Source: an uncultured Rhodospirillales bacterium (lineage in GTDB: Bacteria; Pseudomonadota; Alphaproteobacteria; Acetobacterales; Acetobacteraceae). From it: a stretch of 40,407 nucleotides of DNA. A program made the position numbers and the translations under genes. A model generated the notes under the pieces. The model did not search any database. It saw only the letters and a list, made by a program, of their open reading frames with translations, and had not been told where the DNA came from. Shown here in pieces: positions 8,150-15,458 of this stretch (position 1 is its first letter; every line of letters starts with the position of its first letter). The stretch spans positions 1-40,407 of the forward strand of contig CAIYMY010000005.1 of NCBI GenBank assembly GCA_903927465.1, written 5' to 3'.

Positions 8150-8175
8150 CTTTGCCCAGCTCACAGGAGAACACC

Positions 8176-8724
8176 GTGCGAAACAGCGACTCCGCCCACC
8201 CCGATCCTTTACAAGCATCTGAAGATGCCGGGCACAAAACAGTGCGGCGCGCCACCATCGCTGATGCGGTGACCGTCCGCGAACTGACCCGCGCGGCCTA
8301 CGCGAAGTGGGTGCCCATCCTTGGGCGTGAGCCGCGGCCGATGACCGCCGACTACGACGCGGCACTGCGTGAACACCTTGTAGACCTGCTGCGCGTGGAT
8401 GGCGAAGCCGTGGCGCTGATCGAAATGGCGCCTAAGCCTGACCACCTGCTGATCGTCAATGTCGCGGTGGTACCCGCCCAGCAGGGCAAGGGCCACGGCC
8501 GCGCCCTGATGGCGCATGCGGAGGAGGTCGCCCGATCGCTCAACCTGCGCGAGGTGCGTCTCTACACGAACGCGCTCTTTGCTGAGAATCTGCGACTCTA
8601 CAGCCGGCTTGGCTACCGGGTGGACCGCGAGGAACAGCACCCGCAGTTCGGCGTCGCCGTGCATATGAGCAAGCGCCTCGACGCCATAGCCGACGAGCAC
8701 TCCAACAGCAGGACATCACCATGA
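8176..8724 (+). CDS. GNAT family N-acetyltransferase
   Basis: The 182-residue product is a single GNAT domain: VNVAVVPAQQGKGHGRALM carries the acetyl-CoA pyrophosphate loop (Q-G-K-G-H-G), and the C-terminal NALFAENLRLYSRLGY strand-helix is typical. GTG 8176 has AGGAGA six bases upstream; an in-frame TTG at 8152 lies in the tail of the terminator and is rejected. Its stop overlaps the argC start by ATGA, so the two are translationally coupled. The pairing with argC suggests work on an amino acid or amine near arginine synthesis, possibly N-acetylglutamate formation, but nothing in the sequence fixes the substrate. Confidence 0.85.
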   Translation: MRNSDSAHPDPLQASEDAGHKTVRRATIADAVTVRELTRAAYAKWVPILGREPRPMTADYDAALREHLVDLLRVDGEAVALIEMAPKPDHLLIVNVAVVPAQQGKGHGRALMAHAEEVARSLNLREVRLYTNALFAENLRLYSRLGYRVDREEQHPQFGVAVHMSKRLDAIADEHSNSRTSP

Positions 8725-9698
8725 GCATTCGCATTGGCATTGTCGGGATCAGCGGTTTTGGCGGTGGCGAGGCGATGCGCCTGGTAGCAAACCACCCGGC
8801 TTTCGAACTGGTCTACGCCGCAGGTGAAGGCAGCGCCGGTAGCCGCTTGGGGGACCGCTTCCCCGGCGCGCCAGCCAAGCTGGCCGAGTTGATGATCGAG
8901 AAGTGGGACCCGGCGATGCTCCCGAAGCTCGATGTGCTGTTTGCCTCGCTGCCCACGGGCAGTTCGGCCGAGTCGTTGGCGCGTGTCCCAAAGGGCGTGA
9001 AGATCGTCGATATCGGCGGCGACCACCGCTATGTAGAAGGTTGGGCTTATGGTTTGGCCGACATCTGGCCAGCGCAAATCGAGGGTCAGACTCGCATTGC
9101 CAATCCCGGCTGCTTTCCTGCGGCGACGCTTACCGCGCTGGCGCCACTGCTGGCCAACAAGCTGATCGAACCCGGCAACATCGTGATTGACGCCAAGACC
9201 GGCATCTCCGGTGCTGGTCGGGGCGGCGCCGACAGCAGATTCGGCTATGCCGAGAGCAATGAGAACCTGGTGCCCTATGGTCTGCTGAAGCACACCCACA
9301 TGCCCGAGATGGCTAGAACGATTGAGCAGCTAAGCGGCAGCAGCGCGGCCGGGCTGGTGTTTACGCCGCACCTGGTGCCGATGACCCGTGGCATACTCGC
9401 GACCATCTACTGCCGAGGCCGCGCTACCACGGACCAGTGCTTGGACGCGGCGCGGCGCTTCTATGCTGGGCGGGCCTTTGTTCGCGTGACCGACAAGCCA
9501 CCGCAGACCAAATGGGCTACCGGTTCGAACCTTGCGTTCATCAGCTACGCGGCGGACCCAGAGCGCAACTTGGTGATCGCAATGGGCGTGGTTGATAACC
9601 TCGGCAAGGGGGCGGCCGGCCAAGCGGTGCAGAATGCGAACCTGATCTGTGGCCTGCCGGAAACTGCAGGGCTGGATGGCGTGCCTGTTTGGCCATGA
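8721..9698 (+). CDS. argC: N-acetyl-gamma-glutamyl-phosphate reductase (ArgC)
   Basis: ArgC reduces N-acetylglutamyl 5-phosphate to the semialdehyde with NADPH, the third step of arginine synthesis. The 325-residue protein has the nucleotide-binding GIVGISGFGGGE at 6-17, the catalytic cysteine in NPGCFPAATL, the HTHMPEM histidine region and the FTPHLVPMTRG signature. It is slightly short for the family. A LysY-like paralogue cannot be excluded. It lies four bases inside the GNAT gene and behind the Arg-codon leader. Asp codons are 10 GAC to 4 GAT and Glu codons 10 GAG to 5 GAA, the reverse of the native-looking yicC (10 GAT to 5 GAC, 23 GAA to 6 GAG), supporting horizontal acquisition. No argB or argD is adjacent. 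Confidence 0.9.
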   Translation: MSIRIGIVGISGFGGGEAMRLVANHPAFELVYAAGEGSAGSRLGDRFPGAPAKLAELMIEKWDPAMLPKLDVLFASLPTGSSAESLARVPKGVKIVDIGGDHRYVEGWAYGLADIWPAQIEGQTRIANPGCFPAATLTALAPLLANKLIEPGNIVIDAKTGISGAGRGGADSRFGYAESNENLVPYGLLKHTHMPEMARTIEQLSGSSAAGLVFTPHLVPMTRGILATIYCRGRATTDQCLDAARRFYAGRAFVRVTDKPPQTKWATGSNLAFISYAADPERNLVIAMGVVDNLGKGAAGQAVQNANLICGLPETAGLDGVPVWP

Positions 9699-9811
9699 GA
9701 TACGCCAAGCAACATACGCCAAACCCCTGGCTCGCCCCGCGCCAGGCTACGCATTTCGCGCTATAGACGACCAAGGAAAGTCAGAGGTCGGGCGCCGCCC
9801 GGAAATGCTGC

Positions 9812-10273
9812 ATGAAATTGGCCCGTATTGGCCTGATCGCCCTGATGCTGCTGGTGTTTGCTGCGCCCGCCCATGCTGCCTGGGAATATACGCGCTGGGG
9901 CATGAATGAAGCGCAGGCGGTAACGGCTTCCCGCCGCGCGGTGCGCAGCCTGCCGGCTGCGGAACGGCGCATGATGGATACGCGGGTGGAATATCGCGCC
10001 CGCGGCGTCTTCAGCGTGGAGGGGCTGCGCATGAATATTGCCTTTGGGTTTGATACAAAGACCGGCGGCTTGGCTTGCGTTTCAGGCCGCGGTGCCGCAG
10101 CGCAGGGCGATGCGCTACGCCAAAGGCTGATTGCGCGCTTCGGGCCGCCCGAATTTGATGATCAGGATGAACGCAGCAGTGAACAGGATATCGGCTGGAG
10201 CACGCCGGATAAGATTGACTTGGTGATCACCTCGGCCGGCTTTACCCTGCTACATTGTGCGCCGGGCTACTGA
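9812..10273 (+). CDS. Hypothetical secreted protein
   Basis: The 153-residue product begins with a clear signal sequence (positive MKLARIG, hydrophobic to about residue 19, cleavage near AHA-A). The mature part starts WEYTRWGMNEAQAV and carries two Cys, at about 87 and 149, that could form a disulfide. The WGM-x-EAQ beginning recalls periplasmic proteins of unknown function from related bacteria; no activity can be assigned. Codon usage is native-like, marking the right edge of the foreign-looking segment. Its last 32 bases overlap the 3' end of the convergent MmgE/PrpD gene. The 113 bases before it contain only a weak inverted repeat (9726-9731 with 9741-9746). Confidence 0.7.
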   Translation: MKLARIGLIALMLLVFAAPAHAAWEYTRWGMNEAQAVTASRRAVRSLPAAERRMMDTRVEYRARGVFSVEGLRMNIAFGFDTKTGGLACVSGRGAAAQGDALRQRLIARFGPPEFDDQDERSSEQDIGWSTPDKIDLVITSAGFTLLHCAPGY

Positions 10274-11606
10274 GCAAAGCCATCAGCGGCGCGATGGAAG
10301 CCGAACTGTCCAACGCCCAAAGCGCTGCAATCTGCCCTTCCACATCCGCCGTGGTGCCGCCCAACGCCGCATTGGCACGATATTTAGCAGCGAGTTCAGA
10401 GTCACTCAGCGGCCGTTCTGCGCTACCGCGTGGATGTTCCACACTGGCCTGATGCGTGCTGCCATCAGCAAGTGTGATGGTCACGCGTGCCGCGCCGCGC
10501 GGCAGGCTGGCATCGCATTCTGCCAGCACTTTTGCGCGCAGTGCCGCAAGGGCGGGGTCCTGCACTGCCGCCATTTCAAAATCTGCCACATCAGCGCGGC
10601 CAAGCAGCAGCGCAATCGCGGCGCAATGATGGATGCTGACGCGCGTGTCGCGTTCATTGCGCACCACACGATCCCCGCGCGCCAGCAAAAGCGCATCGCC
10701 GGCAACCGTTACGCGCGTGATTTGCGCCACCGCATTGCCAAGCTGTTCGCGCAGCGCCAGGCAGGCATCAATCACGGCATGAAAGACGATGCCCGCCGCA
10801 TAGGGCTTGTAGGTATTGCGCGCGATTTCCCAGCGCTGGCCGAGCCCTTCGGTGATCTCGGCCAGCACGGGTTCATCTCCCATGGCGCGCGCCCAGCCCA
10901 GAGGCCCTTCAATGGCAAGCGGTGCGGCGCGATAGCCGCGCGCAGCGAAACGCGCCGCCAATATGCCATTGCGCGCCGCATTGCCGACGCCGATATTCTT
11001 GGCCGCAGTCGCGAGGTTTTCCACAATACTGCCCGATTGACTGGCGGCGATGCCAAGCGCATCCGCAGTTTGTTTTGCTGATAGCCGCATCAGCCGCGCC
11101 GCTGCCGCCGCCGCGCCAAAAACCCCGCAGCTTGCAGTAATGTGCCAGCCCCGCGCGTATTGCCCAGGTGAGACCGCATTGCCGATGCGGCAGGCGATTT
11201 CTGCGCCCAGCAGAAAGGCGTGCAAAACCTCGGCCCCGCTCGCACCAACTTCTTCGCCAAGCGCAAAGGCCACAGGGGCCACCGGCGCGCTTGGGTGGAT
11301 TACGGTGCGCAGATGCGTGTCATCATAATCCAGCAGATTGGACGCAATGGCATTGACGAAAGCCGCTTCCATCACGCCAAGCCTGTCGCGCTGGCCCAGC
11401 ACCGTGGCGCTTGGCTCGCCTGAGGCATCGCGCATGATCTCAAGCGCCGTGATCACCGCCGGATCACGCGCGACACCCAAGGCGCAGCCGACGTGGTTGA
11501 GGATGGAACGTCGCCCTTCATGCCGCAGCGCTTCGGGCAGGGCTTCAAACCGCGATTCGCTTACGAAACGCCCCAGGATTTGCGTGGCCGATAATGCTTC
11601 ACTCAT
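10242..11606 (-). CDS. MmgE/PrpD family protein (copy 1)
   Basis: The 454-residue protein belongs to the 2-methylcitrate dehydratase / cis-aconitate decarboxylase-like family. It has the family DYDDTHLRTVIHPS active-site region at about 91-104, GAEIACRIG, and WHITASCGVFGAAAAAARLM. Genuine PrpD activity is not implied: no prpB, prpC or citrate synthase is nearby, and many homologues sit in accessory catabolic clusters. It starts 17 bases after the cyclase gene, with AAGGACG before ATG 11606, so the two form an operon. The 3' end overlaps the convergent secreted-protein gene by 32 bases. A paralogue lies at 13152-14513 on the other side of a divergent promoter. Confidence 0.88.
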   Translation of the reverse strand: MSEALSATQILGRFVSESRFEALPEALRHEGRRSILNHVGCALGVARDPAVITALEIMRDASGEPSATVLGQRDRLGVMEAAFVNAIASNLLDYDDTHLRTVIHPSAPVAPVAFALGEEVGASGAEVLHAFLLGAEIACRIGNAVSPGQYARGWHITASCGVFGAAAAAARLMRLSAKQTADALGIAASQSGSIVENLATAAKNIGVGNAARNGILAARFAARGYRAAPLAIEGPLGWARAMGDEPVLAEITEGLGQRWEIARNTYKPYAAGIVFHAVIDACLALREQLGNAVAQITRVTVAGDALLLARGDRVVRNERDTRVSIHHCAAIALLLGRADVADFEMAAVQDPALAALRAKVLAECDASLPRGAARVTITLADGSTHQASVEHPRGSAERPLSDSELAAKYRANAALGGTTADVEGQIAALWALDSSASIAPLMALLSSPAHNVAG

Positions 11607-11623
11607 GGGGCGCGTCCTTTGAT

Positions 11624-12364
11624 TTACTCGGCAATCTCACGCGCCATGACGCGCGCCGGCGCACCATCTGACCCGGTGATGGAAAGCGCACCAAAGATGA
11701 ATTCAACGCGCTTGCCGGCAAGCGGGCGGGGCCCGCGCAAATGCTCACAAATCAGCACGCCATCACGGAGCAAGCGCTGATGCACGGGCCAGGTGAAGCC
11801 CTCGGGTGGACGACGATGCACGGGCAGATCCGGTGTGGCGAAATCACAGGCGAGCAGTTTTACCTGCTTCGCCACAATCCAATCCGCTGCTGCCAAACTA
11901 AGGCAAGGATGCGCATCATAAGCGGGCGTATTGATATGCGGCGAAGAACCCGTATCCAGCGCCAGGATATCGCCGGGGCGCAGCAAAGGGCGCGCAGCTT
12001 CCAGATGTTCTGGTTCAAGCAGACTATTGGGCGGCAGATCAAAACGCCAGACAACGCCGGGGCCAATCCAGCGTTCCAGCGGCACTTGTTCCATGCTGGG
12101 CCCATCGCTGTAGAAATGGCAGGGCGCATCAACATGCGTGCCGGTATGCACCACCATCTCGAAGCTCGTCACGGTCAGTGGATCAGCCGGCAGACAAAAT
12201 AGTTTCTTGACCTTAGGCGGGCCGAAGGTCGGCACGCGCGGCATCGCTTCATCTATGGGGTGCGTCAGGTCCAACCAGGGGCCGAGCGGCGTAGTTTCCT
12301 GTCGGGGAGGCAAGGGCATCCAACCACGCCAGCCAAGCCCACGTTCTTCTGCCTTATCACACAT
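11624..12364 (-). CDS. Cyclase / kynurenine-formamidase-like metal hydrolase
   Basis: The 246-residue protein shows the metal-binding signature HTGTHVDAPCHF (about 73-84) of the cyclase family (kynurenine formamidase KynB, isatin hydrolase and relatives), preceded by the usual LDLTHPI near residue 32. Such enzymes hydrolyse cyclic or N-acyl amides with a bound metal ion. The substrate here is unknown; absence of other kyn genes argues against tryptophan catabolism. ATG 12364 follows GGGAGAG. It is first in a two-gene operon with MmgE/PrpD copy 1 and is divergent, over 140 bases, from the second MmgE/PrpD operon, suggesting one shared catabolic function. Confidence 0.88.
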   Translation of the reverse strand: MCDKAEERGLGWRGWMPLPPRQETTPLGPWLDLTHPIDEAMPRVPTFGPPKVKKLFCLPADPLTVTSFEMVVHTGTHVDAPCHFYSDGPSMEQVPLERWIGPGVVWRFDLPPNSLLEPEHLEAARPLLRPGDILALDTGSSPHINTPAYDAHPCLSLAAADWIVAKQVKLLACDFATPDLPVHRRPPEGFTWPVHQRLLRDGVLICEHLRGPRPLAGKRVEFIFGALSITGSDGAPARVMAREIAE

Positions 12365-12504
12365 GTTTTCTCTCCCTTACACCGCGCGCAGTATGCTTGA
12401 TGCCATCGTGAATGGGCACGCGGTATCTGTCCAGCACGGGCGCCGCTTTCCCTCGCGCGCAAGCGGGGCAATACTCGGCACCTCGACATAAGGGACGGAA
12501 CGGT

Positions 12505-13155
12505 ATGGCCAAGGGTGGCGGATTGCTTTGCGTGATGAATGACATCGCGCCGGCTTGCGATAGGCGCGACTATGAAGCCTGGTATCAGGGTGATCATGTG
12601 CCGGATCGGCTGGGCATACCTGGCTTTCAGCATGCCAGGCGCTATCGCCGCTTGAATGGGCCGCGCGCGGAGTTTCTCACTTTTTACGAAACAGCAACGC
12701 CCGCGGTTCTGTGCTCGGCGCCCTATATCAAGCGGCTCGCGGAACCCACGGACTGGACCGCGCGCATCATGCTGCATTTCCGCACCATGTCGCGCAGTAT
12801 TTGCCGTGTGGAACTGGATGAGGGGCAAAGGGGTGTGGGTGGCTTGCTGGCGCTGATTGCCCATCAAGAAGACCCATCAGCCGCGCTTGAAGCGCAATTG
12901 GCGGCGGTGCTGGCGCAGCCGGGTGTGACGCGCGTGCGGATATGGCGCGCTGATCCTACCGTGACCGTGCCAAGCCCCGAAGAAAAACTGCGCCCCGGGG
13001 GCGATGGGTCCTTCGCCACGATTATCGTGGTTGAAGGCACGAATGCCGAGATGATCACTGCAGCGCTTGCTGCCCAAGGGGTATCGGACCCTGCCAGTTT
13101 TTACAGCCTGATTTACGCTTCACCAGCAGCGCCGCAGAAGGAAGAAACACGATGA
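12505..13155 (+). CDS. Probable dimeric alpha/beta-barrel protein (EthD-like), function unknown
   Basis: The 216-residue product contains WYQGDHVPDRLGIPGFQHARRY at about 24-45, very like the W-Y-x-x-H-x-P-x-R segments of EthD-like ferredoxin-fold proteins. A second, weaker half (about 110-205) may be another ferredoxin-like repeat. Such proteins act as small oxygenases, isomerases or degradation accessory factors; which applies is unclear. ATG 12505 has AAGGGACGG upstream; a longer open frame from 12412 is rejected. Its stop overlaps the start of MmgE/PrpD copy 2 by four bases (ATGA), so the two are coupled. Confidence 0.7.
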   Translation: MAKGGGLLCVMNDIAPACDRRDYEAWYQGDHVPDRLGIPGFQHARRYRRLNGPRAEFLTFYETATPAVLCSAPYIKRLAEPTDWTARIMLHFRTMSRSICRVELDEGQRGVGGLLALIAHQEDPSAALEAQLAAVLAQPGVTRVRIWRADPTVTVPSPEEKLRPGGDGSFATIIVVEGTNAEMITAALAAQGVSDPASFYSLIYASPAAPQKEETR

Positions 13156-14513
13156 CCACGCGCGCCCTTGCCGAATTCACGGCCGGTATCAAGCCTGATG
13201 CTTTGCCGCCGGAAGTCATGCGCCAGGCGGCACGGCTGGTGTTGGATGCGTTGGGCTGCGCCATGGCGGCTTGGACGGAGGATGCTGAAAAATCCCGCAT
13301 CGCGCGTGATATCGCAGCGCTTTATCCTGGCGCGCCTGGCGCGCATGTGATGGGAACGGCGGGTGCCGCCGTGCAGCCCGCTTTCGCCGCACTGGCCAAT
13401 GGTATTCTGATCAATGCCGCCGATAATGATGACACACATAAGCGCGCATTATTGCATGTGGGTTCAGTCATGGTGCCAACCGCGCTTGCCTTGGCCGAAG
13501 CGCGCGGACTTTCAGGGCGGGCAATGCTGGCCGCGCTGGTGGCAGGGTATGAAGTTGCCGTGCGTGTCGGCATGGCGGTGATGCCAACGCATTATCGTTT
13601 CTGGCATTCCACCGCGACCAACGGCACTTTCGGCGCCGCTGCTGGCGCTGCCCATGCCATGGGGCTGGATGCGGATGGTGTGCAGCGCGCCTTGGGCCTG
13701 GCGGGCACGCAGGCGGCGGGGCTGAATACCTTCTTTGAATCCGGCGACATGACCAAATCCATCCATCCGGGCAAGGCTGCGCTGAATGGTATTCTGTCCG
13801 CGCAATTGGCGGCACTTGGGGCGACCAGCCCGCCTGGCATTCTGGAACACCCGAAAGGCTATCTGGCTGCGTTTTCGCTGGAACCAAAAGCGGCCGCGCT
13901 GACAGCGGGCTTGGGCACGGAATGGGAAATTCTGCAAAACGGCTTCAAATACTTCCCTTCAATCCTTGCCAGCCATTCACCGATTCAGGCGACCCTTGCC
14001 ATTGTGGCCAAGCATAAGCCGGACCCGAAGCGGATCGTGGCCATTACCAACGAAACCTATGACACGGTGAAATCTCATTTTTCCAATAAGGATGTCACCA
14101 CGCTGATGGGGGCGCGGGTTTCCGTGCCCTATTGTATCGCCGCTGCCGCGGTGGATGGTGAATTGACGCAGCGCCAATTCGCCGCCGGGCGTGTGCATGA
14201 CCCGTTGATCCGGCAGGTGCTGGCACGCACGGAGGTGGTGCCAGATGCGGAATTGAATAAGCTCTATCCCGCGAAATTCCCGGCGCGTGTGACGATTACA
14301 CTGGATGACGGCACGAAGCTGACCGAAACCGTGCTTTTGCCAAAAGGAGACCCCGGTGCGCCGCTTTCCGATGATGAATTGGAAGCGAAATACCGCGACA
14401 ATGCCGAACCGCTTTTGGGCAAGGCGGGTGCTATGGCGCTGCGCGATGCGATCTGGCGGCTGGATGGCGCGCCGGATATGGCAGAGCTGGTGCGCTGCAT
14501 GCGCCCCAGCTAA
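13152..14513 (+). CDS. MmgE/PrpD family protein (copy 2)
   Basis: This 453-residue paralogue of the protein at 10242-11606 has ANGILINAADNDDTHKRALLH in the active-site region and FWHSTATNGTFGAAAGAAHAMG matching the second family motif. The two copies are clearly different in sequence, so the duplication is old or they were acquired separately. It is translationally coupled to the EthD-like gene and ends three bases from the convergent galU stop. The divergent pairing (cyclase-MmgE against EthD-like-MmgE) suggests a small degradation or isomerisation pathway for an organic acid; no regulator or transporter gene is adjacent. Confidence 0.88.
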   Translation: MTTRALAEFTAGIKPDALPPEVMRQAARLVLDALGCAMAAWTEDAEKSRIARDIAALYPGAPGAHVMGTAGAAVQPAFAALANGILINAADNDDTHKRALLHVGSVMVPTALALAEARGLSGRAMLAALVAGYEVAVRVGMAVMPTHYRFWHSTATNGTFGAAAGAAHAMGLDADGVQRALGLAGTQAAGLNTFFESGDMTKSIHPGKAALNGILSAQLAALGATSPPGILEHPKGYLAAFSLEPKAAALTAGLGTEWEILQNGFKYFPSILASHSPIQATLAIVAKHKPDPKRIVAITNETYDTVKSHFSNKDVTTLMGARVSVPYCIAAAAVDGELTQRQFAAGRVHDPLIRQVLARTEVVPDAELNKLYPAKFPARVTITLDDGTKLTETVLLPKGDPGAPLSDDELEAKYRDNAEPLLGKAGAMALRDAIWRLDGAPDMAELVRCMRPS

Positions 14514-14516
14514 TTC

Positions 14517-15389
14517 TCAAGCATAACGCTTCAAAATATCGCGCATGGCCGGCGCCATATCGAGCCTGGCCAGCGCGAAAGCCACCTGCGCTTCCAGGAA
14601 GCCGGCCTTATCGCCGCAATCAAAACGGCGACCCTGATAGCGCAGCCCGTGGAAGGGCTGCGTACCGATCAGCTTCGCCATGCCATCAGTCAATTGCACT
14701 TCACCGCCCGCGCCTTTTTCCATGCGCGCCAAATGGCCGATCACTTCGGGCATCAGCACATAGCGGCCGATGATGGTCAGGTTCGAAGGCGCCTGCTCAA
14801 TCGGTGGCTTTTCCACCAGGCCCTTTACCGAAACCAGCCGTCCGTGATCTTCCGCCACATCAAGCACGCCGTAGCGGTTGACGCGATCACGCGGCACTTC
14901 TTCAATAGCGACAACATTACCGCCGGTTTCATGATAGGCTTCGGCGAGTTGCGCCGTGCAGGAAACCTCGCATTGCATCAAATCATCGGGCAGCAGAATG
15001 GCGAAGGGATCATCGGCGATGAAGGCGCGCGCGCACCAAATGGCATGGCCGAGCCCCATGGGCACTTGCTGGCGGACCGACATGATGGAACCAGGCGGCA
15101 ACGCATCGGCGCGCAACGCCGCCAATTCTTTTTCCTTGCCGCGTTCCGCTAAAGTGCGTTCCAGCTCATAGGCAATATCGAAATGATCCACCAGCATGGT
15201 CTTGCCGCGACCGGTGATCAGGCAGATCTGCTCAATGCCTGCGGCACGCGCTTCTTCCACCGCGTATTGAATAAGCGGCTTGTCCACGATGGGCAGCATT
15301 TCCTTCGCCATGGTCTTGGTGGCGGGCAGGAAACGCGTGCCCAGCCCCGCGACAGGCAAAACGGCTTTCTTGAGCGGCTTCAGGGACAC
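14517..15389 (-). CDS. galU: UTP-glucose-1-phosphate uridylyltransferase GalU
   Basis: GalU makes UDP-glucose from UTP and glucose-1-phosphate for envelope polysaccharides and glycolipids. The 290-residue protein has the nucleotidyltransferase signature PVAGLGTRFLPATK at about 12-25, KEMLPIVDKPLIQY at about 29-42, and the catalytic-site ILLPDDLM and GGEVQLTDGM segments. Start is GTG 15389, with AGGAGGA about eight bases upstream. It follows the ferric reductase gene on the same strand after a 69-base gap that holds a small hairpin, so it may have its own promoter or partial read-through. Confidence 0.95.
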   Translation of the reverse strand: MSLKPLKKAVLPVAGLGTRFLPATKTMAKEMLPIVDKPLIQYAVEEARAAGIEQICLITGRGKTMLVDHFDIAYELERTLAERGKEKELAALRADALPPGSIMSVRQQVPMGLGHAIWCARAFIADDPFAILLPDDLMQCEVSCTAQLAEAYHETGGNVVAIEEVPRDRVNRYGVLDVAEDHGRLVSVKGLVEKPPIEQAPSNLTIIGRYVLMPEVIGHLARMEKGAGGEVQLTDGMAKLIGTQPFHGLRYQGRRFDCGDKAGFLEAQVAFALARLDMAPAMRDILKRYA

Positions 15390-15419
15390 GCGATGATTCC
15401 TCCGATCTTGCCTCCTTAA

Positions 15420-15437
15420 TGCCCGGAAAGCCGGGCA
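15420..15437 (-). terminator. Short hairpin between ferric reductase gene and galU
   Basis: TGCCCGG (15420-15426) and CCGGGCA (15431-15437) pair perfectly around a four-base loop, 22 bases after the ferric reductase stop in the direction of transcription. No U-run follows (TTAAGG comes next), so it may be a weak terminator or an mRNA processing or stability element. Confidence 0.35.
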
Positions 15438-15458
15438 CGAATAAGGCGGCCCAAGGGA

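Noticed and set aside
8152-8175. TTG 8152 as the start of the GNAT gene
   Set aside because: It lies within the tail of the terminator and lacks a ribosome-binding site; GTG 8176 has AGGAGA at good spacing.
6982-9811. Intact insertion sequence or prophage
   Set aside because: No transposase, integrase or phage gene is readable in this segment; only the direct repeats and atypical codon usage suggest mobility.
10242-11606. MmgE/PrpD copy 1 as prpD of a methylcitrate cycle
   Set aside because: No prpB, prpC, acnB or propionyl-CoA genes are near, and a paralogue with different partners lies next door.
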